Shown here: positions 50,832-62,939 of the stretch, in pieces | Layout of the letters: every line of letters starts with the position of its first letter | How positions within the stretch are numbered: the first letter of the stretch is position 1 | Assembly (NCBI GenBank): GCA_963277665.1 | Contig: OY728136.1 | Span: forward strand, 1,976,742,576 to 1,976,806,575 | Length of the DNA stretch: 64,000 nucleotides | Origin: Viscum album | Lineage: Eukaryota; Streptophyta; Magnoliopsida; Santalales; Viscaceae | Reading direction: 5' to 3' | Translations under genes and position numbers: made by a program | Notes under the pieces: model-generated | Database searches by the model: none | Seen by the model: only the letters and a program-made list of their open reading frames with translations | What the model was told of the DNA's origin: nothing

Positions 50832-52730
50832 TATTTGATGTGTAATTTTAGAATTTCAAAAAATATTAATTTATTGACAATTAAATATCGATAAAATTAC
50901 CTCAATAATTCAATATTTACTATTCTAATATGAGATAACGATTTTATCTCACCAAGATATATATTTTTGACATGTTTTGGTATTATTTAAAATCATATAT
51001 TTTTTATTAACCATTAATTAACATATTTTATTTTAACAAAGGTATTAACTCTTTCACTATTAAAAGATTGTAATTTTTTCTAATGTGAAGTAAATTTAAT
51101 CATAAATTAATAACATATAACATTTTAGACCATATTAAATAAAATTCATATTTTAAAATATGTTTTTTGATTTATAAGTTTTTTAATAAATTATTTTTTT
51201 ATAAAATAGTATTAGTGTAGATTTAGACACTATTCTTCAAATTGACGTTTGAAAATATCAAGATACCAAGGGAACTTGGATAAAAAATATTTTATTTTAT
51301 CTATAAAATTTAAATTTAATCAAAAAAATCATTTATATCATTAATTATCTCAAATTATATATATTTCATATGTTTAATAACTTTTAATTTATATTTCCAT
51401 AAATAAAATAATTACTACATTAGTGTTGTGGAATTATTTAATATAATTATTTTTTTCTATAAAATAAAATAGCATGATGAAGATAAATATTCTATATTTA
51501 ATAAGAATATTTAGAGTAAAAATGTATTTTGTGTAAACCTTTATAAATAATTATATAGTATTTCAAACACGTATGTGACAAATCTAAATTGTAATTAAAT
51601 AAAATATTACAAGTACTATAATTTCATATAAGTGACCAAAAAGTCATAAATAAATTTATATCATTAAATTATTTTTATTCAGTTAAAAAATAGAGTTATA
51701 ATCATTCATTACATATCTTTTTCCCCATGTGGACACATAAGGTATATTAAAGGTAAGGAACGTTCCATTCTATGAATTTCGTTGATTTAAATATTATATA
51801 AATATTTTTGATTGAATATTTTCTAGTAAAAACATAATTCTGGTCCTTATGTGTTAAGGGTCATATTTTATTCATAGAATAAATTGTTTTCATTTCTTAG
51901 AGTCATATTATATTCTTTATAAGTTTTTTAACCTATATGACTCAATTTAACCTTTACTATCATAAAAAGATTTATGAAGAACACTATTTATATTGGCTAA
52001 AAATATAGGGGACCTATATAATAAATTTGGACCTTATGAATAAAAAAATATCATCCATTTTTTAAAATTCCAGACATGTAATTTTTAAATTTTACATCAA
52101 TATAAAATCGGTAAAATGTCATGAAAAGCGGTTTTCTGGAGAAATTCCCTTTTAAAACATAAAATGTTTTTTATAATAAATTTGTGCATAAAATATATTT
52201 AAATAAAAATAATGGGAATATTTTAAATTAAAATAAACTAATTAAAACTTAAAATTAATCCAAAAAAATTTAACCTTTTAAATAATTTAAATGAATATAC
52301 ATTTTTCAATATAAATTAGTATTTTCATTATTCATTAAAAAATAGATTTTTCATTACAATATAATTTTAGAACAATTTTGACATGATGAGTTAAAAATGA
52401 AATTATTTTTTTCAAATAAATGTTTTAGAACTACTATAAATAAATATTCAATCATAAAAATAATATAAATTCGTTTTTGAAGAAAAACTATTTTTAACGA
52501 ATAAAATGATTTTACTACCAATGCATTTCTATTGAGTTGGAAATTTATATTAATTTCATAAATTATTTTTTTAGATTTATTCCCACAAAATTATTGCCTA
52601 CATTATAATGATCCATTTATTCTATTATTGTCTCTCATTTTGTTTAAACCTGTAGTTGCATGAAACGAAATCATTCCACGAATTAAAATTATTTAAAAAT
52701 AATTATTTTTTAAAATATTAGTGTGTGACA

Positions 52731-53591
52731 CTCTCTTGGAAAATGGCTCAAAAAATGATCATATAGCACGTTGAAAACATTGATGTTAAAATGATACCAA
52801 AAAATGTGGTGTCGGTAACTTTTAAGGACATGTTTTCCAATATATTTTTGGATACCCCCCCCCCAAATTACAATTGTTTTAACCTTAACCTCGGTGATAC
52901 ATTTTATCTATTTGTACTATTTATTATAATCACAAATGAAATATAAGTTATTTTAAAAAAATGGAATTATGGTTATAAATATGGAATCCAATTTTCCAAA
53001 TTAAATTCATAGAACGGGCATTATTTAATTATAAATATAACTGAAAAAAGTGTTGAATTTTTTTTTCAGGAAATGAATTTTTAAAGAAAAATACAATCCC
53101 AGAATAACTGTATGACTGGTAATATTAATTATTTAGATTTAAATTTATATATTTAGAAGTATAATCTGTAAAATTAATTTAAATAACAAATCATTGATGA
53201 TTATTTGAGTTAATAAATCTTGAAAGACGTTATTTTTTTTGTATGAAAAAAAACAAGTTTCTGAAAAATATCTATTTTCCTCCAATTAATATTATCATAA
53301 TTTTTATAAAACATATTCTAAATACTTGGTTAATTATACATATTATAACATATTATTATAAATTAAAGAATGAATATTGGAATACTACATTTTCAATTAT
53401 ACATTTACTTTTATTTCTTAGGGAAATTTTCAAAAACTACTTCTTGGCTTATTTTTACCAAGTACGTTCTAGATCGATATTCAACCTTTCAAATTAAAAT
53501 TTTTGTGTCATAAAATATTAAAATTTTTATTACATTATATTTATATTAAAATAGAATTTTTACTCACTATAATTGATTATCAGTTGTTACA
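52731..53591 (-). repeat. Right LTR of element C, second part
   Basis: This is the tail of the 5' LTR of C, displaced 32 kb by array B. The end tgttaca at 53591 matches 12515. The block ctacattttcaattatacat (53385) matches ttacattttcaattatatac (12311). The middle also aligns with the equivalent part of the A LTR, for example atatggaatccaattttcc (52979) against atatggaatccattttttcc (25500). A run of ten C bases sits at 52855-52864. The 84-codon frame 53243-53497 is a chance frame. Confidence 0.8.
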
Positions 53592-55365
53592 TACTATATT
53601 CAAATAAATTATTTATCAATTTTGTCTACTAGAATTGACATAACCATAAACACTATACCATATATAATGTTATTTTAAAGGGTTTTTACTAGGAATTTTT
53701 TTCCATTTATTTATTGGGTAAATATTATAACTTAATATGATTTTAATTTCATAATTTATTTTTATTTCTTACAATGTAATGTTGGATATTTATTATATTT
53801 GTAGTATTATTTATTCCTTCCTACATCTCATTAATGCAATTGAATTAATTAGTAATGGATGAGAGATAGAATTATATATTAACTTGATCAATTGGTAGGT
53901 ATCTTGATTCTAGATATTTGGGTGTTATGTTTAAACCATAATATTTTACATATGAATCCTTAACATAAATCCTTTATGGTATGTTTATGATGTCTGGTAT
54001 TACATATTCTGACACATTAAAATCATTTATTTTTTTACTTATGATAATTTACAATTTTATTTTATCAATGGATATATTGAATTCTCATATAATCGATTAT
54101 ATTGAATTGTTTTGTTATTATATATTTGATCTAATTTATTTATCCCATTTTTAATCCTTTATTTCATCCAATGTGGGCTTCCCAATTCTGAGTGTTCGAG
54201 CTCAACTTCAAAGGCTTCCATTTTCATTGTTTTTGAATAAAATTTTTCTGTAGTAAGTGTGTAGATAGGTGGCATTTATAGTGAATTTTTTGTGAGATGA
54301 TGAAGAATTATTTTAAAATATGGATTCCTTGGTCAATTGGGTAAAATTACCCTTTTATAAGAAAGATATAGATTTTTTAGTTAAATTATTTTATCATTCT
54401 ATGAAACTCTAAACGTAAAAAGATCTTATGGGTGTGAGTGACTAGATATTTTATGTTGATATTGTAATTAGATATGGTTAATTCTATGTAAAATTATTCA
54501 GCATCAAACCTAGTTTATAAATATATATTTTAATCACAACATTTGTTATTATGTTATTTTAGTTTCAGATTTTTTTATTATAGAATATTTTGGACAAATT
54601 TTGGAGGCTAGGATCATATTAGTTGAGGATAATAGTTTTATATACCATAATGTATTGATATGTTTAAGGTTTATAATAAGATTAAAAGGTTGGAAACCTC
54701 TTTCTTGTTTTATGTGATTTGATTTTATAGTGATTCATAGTATTTTGGATTTTTTAATTTAGTTTTAGGAAGAATATATTATTGAGTTGTTTTTGGAACT
54801 TATGGTAGGTGTGTAATTTTATATCAAGGGAAAAAGGATATTTTGGGGGAAATATTAATATCTTTTTGGGGTATATATGATTATTCTATATATTGATTGT
54901 TATTTTATTTTATGCTATTTATGGATTATAGGGTATATGTATTTCAAGTAACATAGGTATCTATGAATTTTTTGTTTATGGTATTGTAATAATGAAGTTA
55001 ATTTAATTATTATTAAAAATAGGGGCTCCAATGAATTGGTAGAAACCCTTGGGAAAAATATAAATATTTAAAAGCCATATAAATTTTTTTGAAATTATAA
55101 AGTGTATTTTTTATTAGTCATTGATTTCACCTTTTTATTAAAAAAATAGAATGTATGCTCTCGATCAAATTGACCTAGAAGTTATAACCCTGAAATTTTT
55201 TGTTGAGTATGAACTCAATCTTCACTCGACACATAACGGAAGGGACTAATTACACACTTATTTTTTTACGCACCCTGATGGTATGATTTAATTGATTAAA
55301 AATCTTATAATGAACCATTATTAATAATTAGAACATATTTTTATATCATGATTCATGACTATATT
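53592..55365. other. A+T-rich stretch, no gene recognised
   Basis: This stretch is outside element C and before LTR-like copy D-right. No coding frame is supported. A slightly more G+C-rich patch at about 55150-55265 and another near 54170-54220 do not match anything I can name. It could be interior of an outer element bounded by the two D copies, but there is no direct evidence. Confidence 0.45.
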
Positions 55366-56360
55366 AATAACACCCAAATCTATTTTCATCAGTGAGAGAA
55401 ATTAAAATTATGATGGTGCAATTTATTTATGGGTTTAGCGTGCTACACCCTAATATATCAGAGTAAATTAACCATAAACTATATATAATATTGAATATAT
55501 TATAAAATATATAACCTTGAAACAAAATGAATCATGATATATTTAAAATTTCAAGATAAACATTAATAATTATTATAATAAAATGTTAAATATAATTTTA
55601 TGTTTACAAGAAAATTGATTACTTAAGTAAATAAATAGATATTCAAATTTATTTTTTCTACATTTTATTTTTTCAAAAATATTTTTATCTATTTTAATAC
55701 CAATGAATTAAAAAAATATAATGAATAAATTATAAATAATTAATTTTATATGGTTAAAACAATTAATTGTTAAAAAATGTATATTTCTTGAAGAATAGTA
55801 TTTTTCTAGACATTAAGTATTTTTATCATGATAAACTAAATTACTAACTTTTTAGTGATAAATTCAGTGAATTTTTTTTAACATTTATAGAAAACAAATT
55901 GACAATAATTATTTATAATTACATGGAAAGTAATAATAATACATTCACTTTATAATTAAGAATACTTTCTCCTAATAACAGATTTTCATCACCATGTTTT
56001 ACCTTATTGAAATTATTTTTGTCAATTTTAGATATTGATACTATAAAAATAGGTTTCATAGTTTTAATCATCATGTAAGAATTATTTCATAAAGAAACAT
56101 TCATTTTTGGTCATTTAAATAAGCTACCATACAAAAAATTAGTCATTACGATAAAGGGTAAAATGTGGAAAAGTGTTAAATAAATCAGTAATGTCTCAAA
56201 ATATCACAAATACACAAATATAGATGGATTTATGAGAGATTTATCAAGCATAGTTTATTTTTTACTCTCAAATTATCAATCCTCGATCTAATTTCCCTGA
56301 ATAATGTGTCTCTTTTTATATTAAAAAAATAATATTTTTAAACATGTCCCTCCTCTCCCC

Positions 56361-56367
56361 TATAATG
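56361..56367 (+). promoter_or_regulatory. TATA box of LTR-like copy D-right
   Basis: TATAATG is preceded by the CT-rich run tccctcctctcccc and followed by GGAACC. It corresponds to 5875-5881 in D-left. Confidence 0.45.
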
Positions 56368-56704
56368 GGAACCTTTAACAACCTCAATTCCCCCCATGCA
56401 TAAAGTATCATAGCATGAAAAATCTCTAAAACCTCCTCCATGACCCTCATTACCACATCCTATAGTTTTACTTCTCACCAAAAATTCAATCTAAGAAGGC
56501 TTCATGAGTCATCACAAAGAGGATATCCAAGGAAAATGTAATAGTTTTAGTCAAGTCCCTTCATCATTAATTCTCCTTCCAACTCTTCTAATAGTATTAT
56601 AAATACACTAGTATAATGAAATAAGTATAATTATTATCTTAAAATATTGTTATGTCGTTGTAATGACCATTAACTACCTTGATACCCTCTATTAGAATAT
56701 AGAA

Positions 56705-56743
56705 ACATACCTCATGTTATGGTCGAACTACCACCTCTATGAA
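56705..56743 (+). promoter_or_regulatory. Decayed copy of the paired LTR box (D-right)
   Basis: The tract around atggtcgaactaccacctct is the counterpart of 6221-6257 and a partial reverse complement of the boxes in the A, B and C LTRs. Confidence 0.35.
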
Positions 56744-57529
56744 TAAAATATTTAATTTTTCATCACCACCTAACATAGCTAGTCTTAAAAGTGTAATTAG
56801 TGAATAAATATGGTATTTATAAAATGTTAATATTTTATAAAGATGAATTTTTCATTCTATTGATAATATTAAAAATAAAGCGTCAATGTAAATTCAACTT
56901 CCTAAAATGAGCATACTAATACATTATCTCTATAATTATGGAGACGATGAATCTATTTTATAACATTTTTTACCATAGTCAATATGCAGAAGTAGATTCG
57001 GAGGAATTAAGAAATTAACCACAATTATTCAATGAGATTAAAAAATATATAATAATTTAATTAAATATAATTATTAATGGACTATAAAAAATGAAATATA
57101 CAATAATATTTTTTGGAATCATTATTTTATAAAAATAATTTTATTATTCATGATGTATGATGCACACCCCAATATATTCAAGACTTGATATAAGGTTTCT
57201 TTGACTCAGTTTCAATTACATGAAATATGTTACATTTTATGCATCAATTTAATTTTATATGGTGTTTATAATTCCTTATTTAATTTTTATATCCAAAATA
57301 AATTGCTAGTATTAAGAGTTTAACATTCATTTTATCTCTCCATATTTGATGTCCTTCAATTCATTACCTATGTCTTAAGGGTTGTTGTTAATTTCATTTC
57401 ATTTCATTATGTTATTTACTTTATTCTTGATATTCATAATTATAATTATAGTTTCTTTAACCCTATGAATGTATTTCATTTTATTCAATCATTATTTTCT
57501 TGTGTTTTCAATTATTATTGACATTTTGA

Positions 57530-58590
57530 TAGAAAATCTATTAGAGGGTGTGGAAAAATAAAAAAAATTTAGATATTTTTCTAGTGCAGTATAGTGGCTG
57601 CCTAGGGTTGTCTCATTTAATGGTCTTTAATGTTTTATTTACTTAATCTAATTCACCTAAAAATACTAATTTTTTTGATTTTATTATCTTTTGAAAACAT
57701 TTAAATTGGATTTTTTATTCATTATTTGTAAATAGAATGAAAAACTATAAATATAATAATATAAAATACAATATAGAATGATGAAAGAACATGGGATTTT
57801 TGGTTTGGAGTAGGTTTCCATATATTATTCATGATTGTTTATTAAATTTATTCTCATAAATAATTTTTGAAATCTCACTCTAGAATTACTATTATTTTTT
57901 TATAATTTGTATAATTTTAAATAAAAAATAAAAATAAATTCCACCTCCTCATTTTATCAATCATGGTCACGTTCCACAATTGAGAATGTGGGGCTTCTAG
58001 GACCCATCTCCATGTTATGTAATTTCACCCTTAGAATGGCCCAACTCCATTAAGTGAAATTATTATAATTTATGAAAGGAAGTGAAATGTTATAAACCAA
58101 TGAATATAAATGGATTAGAGATCTATATCTGGGTGGACAATTGCAACACCCATACATGTCTCTCTTACCTACCCCAAACATAAATAAAAAATTTAAAATT
58201 AAATAACAGAATTCAAGACATTGAATTCTCCACAGAGGATAATCCTTGTCTAATCCTCCCATTATTGAGATTAATAGACCCCAATAGTAAGAATGAGGAG
58301 GTGAATATAATTGGAATAAAACAAATAAGTAGAATATAAAAAAATAAAAAAATAGTATGAGATAATAATATGAAAAACAACACATGAAATAAAAAATGTA
58401 GATGAATAAGGGAGAAGTGTGAATAAATAAAATAAAATAATACAAAAAATGGAAAATGGATAAAAATGAAGTTGGAATTTGAGATGGATTGAACACTTGA
58501 TTAAAATGTATTGATGAATTACTATTTCAAATAAATTAAATTAAAAATTAATGATGAATAAAACTAAACTAAAAAAATAAAATAAGAAAA
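57530..58590. repeat. Direct repeat E, left copy
   Basis: It aligns with 62940-64000 at a constant offset of about 5410 bp. Clear blocks are aaaaataaattccacctcctc against aaaatcaattccacctcctc (57930 and 63340) and ccatatattattcatgattg against ctatatattattcatgttgg. The copies are too similar in layout to be chance, and they are probably LTRs or part of LTRs. A 148-codon minus-strand frame (58050-58496) runs through an A-rich tract; its protein is mostly F, Y, L and I and is not credible as a gene. Confidence 0.7.
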
Positions 58591-58680
58591 CATATATCAC
58601 AGACCTTCAACATAAATCTAGCAGCTTCCCTCCATGGGTATGGAACACTTCTAGCAGTGGATGAGATATCATTTTATTTG

Positions 58681-58687
58681 TATAAAG
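58681..58687 (+). promoter_or_regulatory. Possible TATA box after repeat E
   Basis: TATAAAG followed by GAACCC has the same form as the D TATA box (TATAAAG then GGACCC). If repeat E is an LTR in plus orientation, this would be its core promoter. The equivalent in the right copy lies beyond the window. Confidence 0.35.
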
Positions 58688-58800
58688 GAACCCTTAATAT
58701 GCTTCCTTGTTCAAGAAAAAAACGTCATAAATACATTTATAATTATTAGGATATGGGTTAGTTTTATCGAGTTTCCTTAAAAATATCCTTGATACATGAG

Positions 58801-58845
58801 GATCTTTATTTCAAAACACCTGTGGATTTCAGGTGTTCGAAGATC
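58801..58845. repeat. Inverted repeat, potential hairpin
   Basis: AACACCTG (58815-58822) and CAGGTGTT (58830-58837) form a perfect 8-bp stem with a 7-base loop. The outer arms GATCTT (58801-58806) and AAGATC (58840-58845) extend it across an internal loop. No T-run follows, and the role is unknown. Confidence 0.6.
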
Positions 58846-59610
58846 AGGGTGGAAATCATGTTTAAGTAGAAAAACCCCATGCATGGGTGTTTCTATAAGG
58901 GGTAAATTATGAAATTAAAAATCATGGTAGATCCTCATAAAAAAACCAACCATCCATCACAATGGAAGGTTGGATCTAGCTTTTCATCCTTAGTGTGCAA
59001 GAAGGTCTTATGAGGTGAATAAGGTGTTCTTTTTTTATCACGGGCTCAGATGTATTTATTGGATTTACCCTAAGCCTCCACAGTTGTCAACTAGTGTGGT
59101 ATTTGAGTATGTGGTGTCATGGTCTAGAGATGTAGGGTTATAGGATAAATAAGAGGAAACCATGGCAAGATGTGCGAGCAGAGGATAGTAGGGTGTCTTG
59201 TGATGGAATCATTCAGTTTAAAAACGGAATAGTAACCCACATGATAGAGTCCCACATTATAAATTATTGTATAGTCTGGGAGATTTTATAACACAACGAA
59301 CAATATCATCTGGGCATTGAAGTTAGTCGGGGGCAGGAGGACATCTTTTTTCCACCATGGATAGCCATGTCCTAGTGAGATATTCCTCTTATTTCTACCT
59401 GGACATGCACACCCACAAAAATGTACATGGGATTTAGTCCACATATATTTCCTATGGGATACGACCCATTGGATTCTTCAGGATTTGGATCCCTCTTGTG
59501 GCCCTTCAAGCTTGAGAAGGCCTTCCCAATAATGGAAAGGTCGGCTAATCCCTTATGGGATGGCTATATGGTGGGGTTCCACAAGTTGAGGGGCTAGCCT
59601 CGCCTGGAAA

Positions 59611-62600
59611 TTTTTTTTATTTAAACACAAAAAAATAATAAACAGTTAGAAATATATAATCCACATAGTCATAACATCAAATAAATATTCAAAACTAAAC
59701 CAATATTTATTCATTTAAATCAATTTTAGTTCCTTATTAGTACATTATCACTTTTTTATAAAAAAAATAAATACATGGGAATATTACTTCAAATCGAGTT
59801 AAAATATTATAAAATGATTATAAACATTTATAAAAATAACACTGTGTCAAATAACCTAAAACATAAACCTTTATTAGCCTCGATCATTATACCTTAAAAT
59901 AAAAATTAGAGGGGAAAAATGTAACAATTATTCAAATTTCAAAGAAATAAAATGAAAAAATTATCAATTTCAAATCATACTCTCAAAAATCATCATAAAA
60001 ATATAAATTTAATTTCTAAATTTTCAAATAAATAATAAACTCTTGTTTTATACTCTTACCCTTTCTAAAATAATGGAACTTTTTCTTTCATTCATTTAAT
60101 CTCCTAAATTTATTATTATTAATAATTCCAAATCATGATTTACCTAACCTTTGAATAGTTTCTCTTGTCACTTACTATAGAAATTCAAATAGATTTATTC
60201 TCATATCATGAGAACATGAACCCTATATATGACTTTTAAAAGGAACTTCCTTCTCCACATTGTAAAGAAAAAAGGTATATACAGTTTTTAGGACTTTTCA
60301 ATTAAGTTTTTAATGTCTTTTAGTCATAAGGTGGGATGGAATTGATTTTTAAAAGTAAATCTCAGTGTAGAGGTTAATAATTAATTTATTAATAATGATA
60401 TAAAATATAAAAATCTCATGAAGATTATCCCATTAAAATTGTGACTAATTCATATATCATAATCGCATGGTTTTTAATAATAATAACATAATGTATTAAT
60501 TCCCCCCCACCATTTTTCTCTATATTTATTTAACTTCATATTTAATTAAATTTTAAACTATTTTTCTTAGCATTTATCTCACATAAACCATATAACCACA
60601 TAAGATATAAATCATTGGCCTAGTGGTGGTGATTTGTTATTCAAATAATTCACCACCCACATTTTTTAATTTTTTTCCCTTTTTCAGATCGAAATACAAT
60701 AAAGGAAATGATGAATGATTCAATAAACCTTTCTTAATTCCCAATACCAAGATAACCTCCCAAAACGTTTCCATTATAATTTTGATCATACCTTTTACCA
60801 TGACTCCCTTCACCCCCACAATTCCTATTTAAATATCACTAAAATACTTAGAGGATAGTAGAACTGTATAAAAATGGAATGAAACATGGCTCATTCCTAT
60901 TATGGTCATTCATGGTGACAGTGGGATAAAAATGGATTAATGTAATAATTTTTCTCAAGGTTAAGTTATTATTAATAAAAATACCTCAATCATTTTATAT
61001 TTTATTTTGTATAATTATATCTTTGATAAGTTCAATTGTATGTTATAGAATGTGACATGTCTCAAGATCACTTAAGAAATATACTCAATAGAAAATAGGA
61101 AATATATACTCTAGAAATCCTTTTAGGAATGAGATGTTTGATTTGGGGAAATCACTCATGGAATGAATAATAATAAAAAATAAATTTAACTGAAGTTCAT
61201 AAATTCAATGTGTTATAAATATTAGGGAAATTTCATTTATAAGAATTAACTAATTCCCTCAAATCATGAATCCTGATTTAAATATCCATGTTTCACTTTT
61301 ATAATTAAATTATCTATTTTACACATTAAATATGAATATCATTGTAATATAAAACATGAAATCAAATTACTCTAAAAAAATATTGCCTCCTAGATAATTC
61401 AAGTTAAACATACATTCAAATCTGGTCATGTAAATTACATTTTAATACCGTAGTAAGTAATATCTAAAAAATTTAATGGAGTTTAGAAGCTGAAAATAAA
61501 AGTGAAATCCCTTTTCGTGTGAAGAATTAAATCCACTATATAATTGGTTAGGGTGACCTTCGACCATTATGGTCCAACAAAATATAACTAATCGATTAAA
61601 ATGAAAGGATCATTCCATTAATGTTCAAATTGATATAGGGTGGTATTTATTCAAAAACAATTCCTATTAATAAAAATTAAATTCCAAATTACTAAAAAGA
61701 ATATAAAGATATTATATTGTTTAATCCCCCAATTGGGTCTTATGATTCTGAATACCTCTACAGTTATAGTACAAACTATCATCTATAATCTATTGTTGGA
61801 TGTAGATTCTGGGAATTGAACCCCTGCATATTGATGTTTCTTATTTTTACTTCTTCTTTGTTGGTGAGGAATGATTCCTTGATAGAGTTTTCTAGATCCA
61901 CCCCCTCACAATTTGGTATATCCCTCATGGATGAGGTAGGATGAAGTATATATCATCATCCTTCTTGGATTGTACTTATACAATATAATTTTTATTTTCT
62001 AATGTTGTCTCAATGTTGGATTAATGGATCGAGTGATCAAGGGGAAGGTAAGTAGGTAATTAAATTTGAAAATTGTTAAAAAATTTTGAAACAAAATATA
62101 ATTTCCCCATTTCAATGTGAGTAGTTGTGTCATGGATTTATCAAGCTCAAAATCATGTAATTATTCATGGGCTTCCTCAAATGCATGTTCAAGAAAATCA
62201 GGGAGCTCCATGTGTTCCTCAGTAGATAGAGGTCTTGTTTTTCATATTCCTTTATGAAATAAGGATTAAAAAAATATTAAAATTTAATTTAATTAGGAGT
62301 TATACTATAATAATATTGAATAAAATCTGTAATGAAAGAGTTTAAGAAAGTATCAACTACCAATGTCAGTTATGGTTCAATTACTTCTTTTTTGGAATGT
62401 TCATCTTGATGTTGGATCTCAGTAGATACAGGTAGGTACTCAGGATCCTCCATATTTTTTTTTCTAATTCCACCACTTCTGTGACTTCTTTTGTCACGGA
62501 TAACATGATACTAAATTTTTTGTATATTATACTTTTTAAGTAATTTTGAGTTAATGTTATGCTTAACAGTAAATCCACAAGTCACTAAATTTTTTTGATC

Positions 62601-62939
62601 TCCTAGAACCTCAAATTTTACCTCCTTATAATTTTTATCTGGTTATTGTTGATCCATAAATGCACAGACTTATAAAAATAATCTTTCAATTTTCCTATAT
62701 ATTTTTTCTATTTATTTTAAAAAAATAACCTAGAATTCATTATAACCAGTATCATCATCTTATTACTCCTCTACCTATGAGTAGTATTTCATGAACAAAG
62801 ATAGGGTATGTTTTGATACATCTTTGAAAAGTAATTTTTTATGGTTTTCATTTTTTATTGGATTATTAAAAATATTACACCATGAGAAAATAAAATAGTA
62901 TGAAAACTGATGATTACCTATCTATAAATGGAACTATTT
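59611..62939. other. A+T-rich stretch, no gene recognised
   Basis: This lies between the two copies of repeat E. No retroelement protein motif and no open frame over 65 codons is present. A slightly more G+C-rich part at about 61800-62230 contains gggaattgaacccctgc (61811-61827), which resembles half of a tRNA T-arm on the minus strand but lacks an A box. If E is an LTR pair, this would be a noncoding interior. Confidence 0.45.

Larger units (their letters stand above)
20744..52730 (-). mobile_element. Array B: LTR-internal-LTR-internal-LTR, Ty3/Gypsy
   Basis: Three alignable LTRs (20744-22302 plus 32481-35061, 39815-43947, 48571-52730; 4140, 4133 and 4160 bp) alternate with two interiors (35062-39814 and 43948-48570), all in the same minus orientation. 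Each interior has its own polypurine tract on the left and tRNA-Met-type primer-binding site on the right, so the middle LTR serves both. The array sits in the right LTR of element C. Such arrangements are usually explained by unequal recombination between LTRs of sister copies. The first LTR is split by element A. Flanks cacat and ctctc are not a clear target-site duplication. Confidence 0.8.
48571..52730 (-). repeat. LTR 3 of array B (outer 5' LTR)
   Basis: It aligns with LTR 2 throughout, from ggaccataattttcatacat near the start to the edge tgtgaca at 52730. No polypurine tract follows on its right, as expected for the outer end of the array; instead the sequence continues as the missing tail of the right LTR of element C. 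Length is 4160 bp. It keeps the uninterrupted site of element A near 50140. Confidence 0.85.
8641..53591 (-). mobile_element. Ty3/Gypsy element C, full outline, split by array B
   Basis: The left LTR (8641-12515) and the split right LTR (17686-20743 plus 52731-53591) are alignable over their length and total 3875 and 3919 bp. Between them lies a 5.2-kb interior with, on the minus strand, primer-binding site, gag, protease, RT, RNase H, integrase and polypurine tract in the usual Gypsy order. On the plus strand the element is therefore reversed. Every reading frame is broken. The long LTRs and integrase style suggest a plant Del/Tekay-type relative, which is inference. No clear target-site duplication is visible (tctaga on the left, tacta on the right). 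Without the 32-kb insertion the element would be about 13 kb. Confidence 0.8.
55366..57510 (+). repeat. LTR-like sequence D-right (plus orientation)
   Basis: This is the second copy of the sequence at 4956-7110. It starts aataacacccaaatc; the following tttagcgtgctacaccctaa resembles the equivalent part of the A LTR read on the minus strand. The TATA box, box relic and tccttcaattcatta block occur in the same order as in D-left. The 3' limit is uncertain. The two D copies flank the whole nest and have the same orientation. Confidence 0.5.
58620..59610. other. G+C-richer stretch of unknown identity
   Basis: The base composition is distinctly richer in G+C than its surroundings, with words such as gttagtcgggggcaggagga and aggggctagcctcgcctgga. 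No frame is supported on either strand. A TATAAAGGAACCC sequence lies near its start (58681) and a hairpin at 58801-58845. It may be the transcribed (R-U5) part of an LTR that begins with repeat E, or a separate insertion. Confidence 0.45.

Noticed and set aside
20739..52735. Target-site duplication around array B
   Set aside because: cacat and ctctc agree at only two of five positions, and a recombined array need not have a duplication.
53243..53497. 84-codon plus-strand frame
   Set aside because: It lies within the displaced LTR tail of element C, which is noncoding in the homologous left copy.
58050..58496. 148-codon minus-strand frame, the longest in the window
   Set aside because: The protein is almost all F, Y, L, I and S from an A-rich tract in repeat E. 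The right copy of the repeat does not keep the frame.
61811..61827. tRNA T-arm-like sequence on the minus strand
   Set aside because: GGTTCAATTCC fits a B box, but no A box lies at the right distance and only three stem pairs form.
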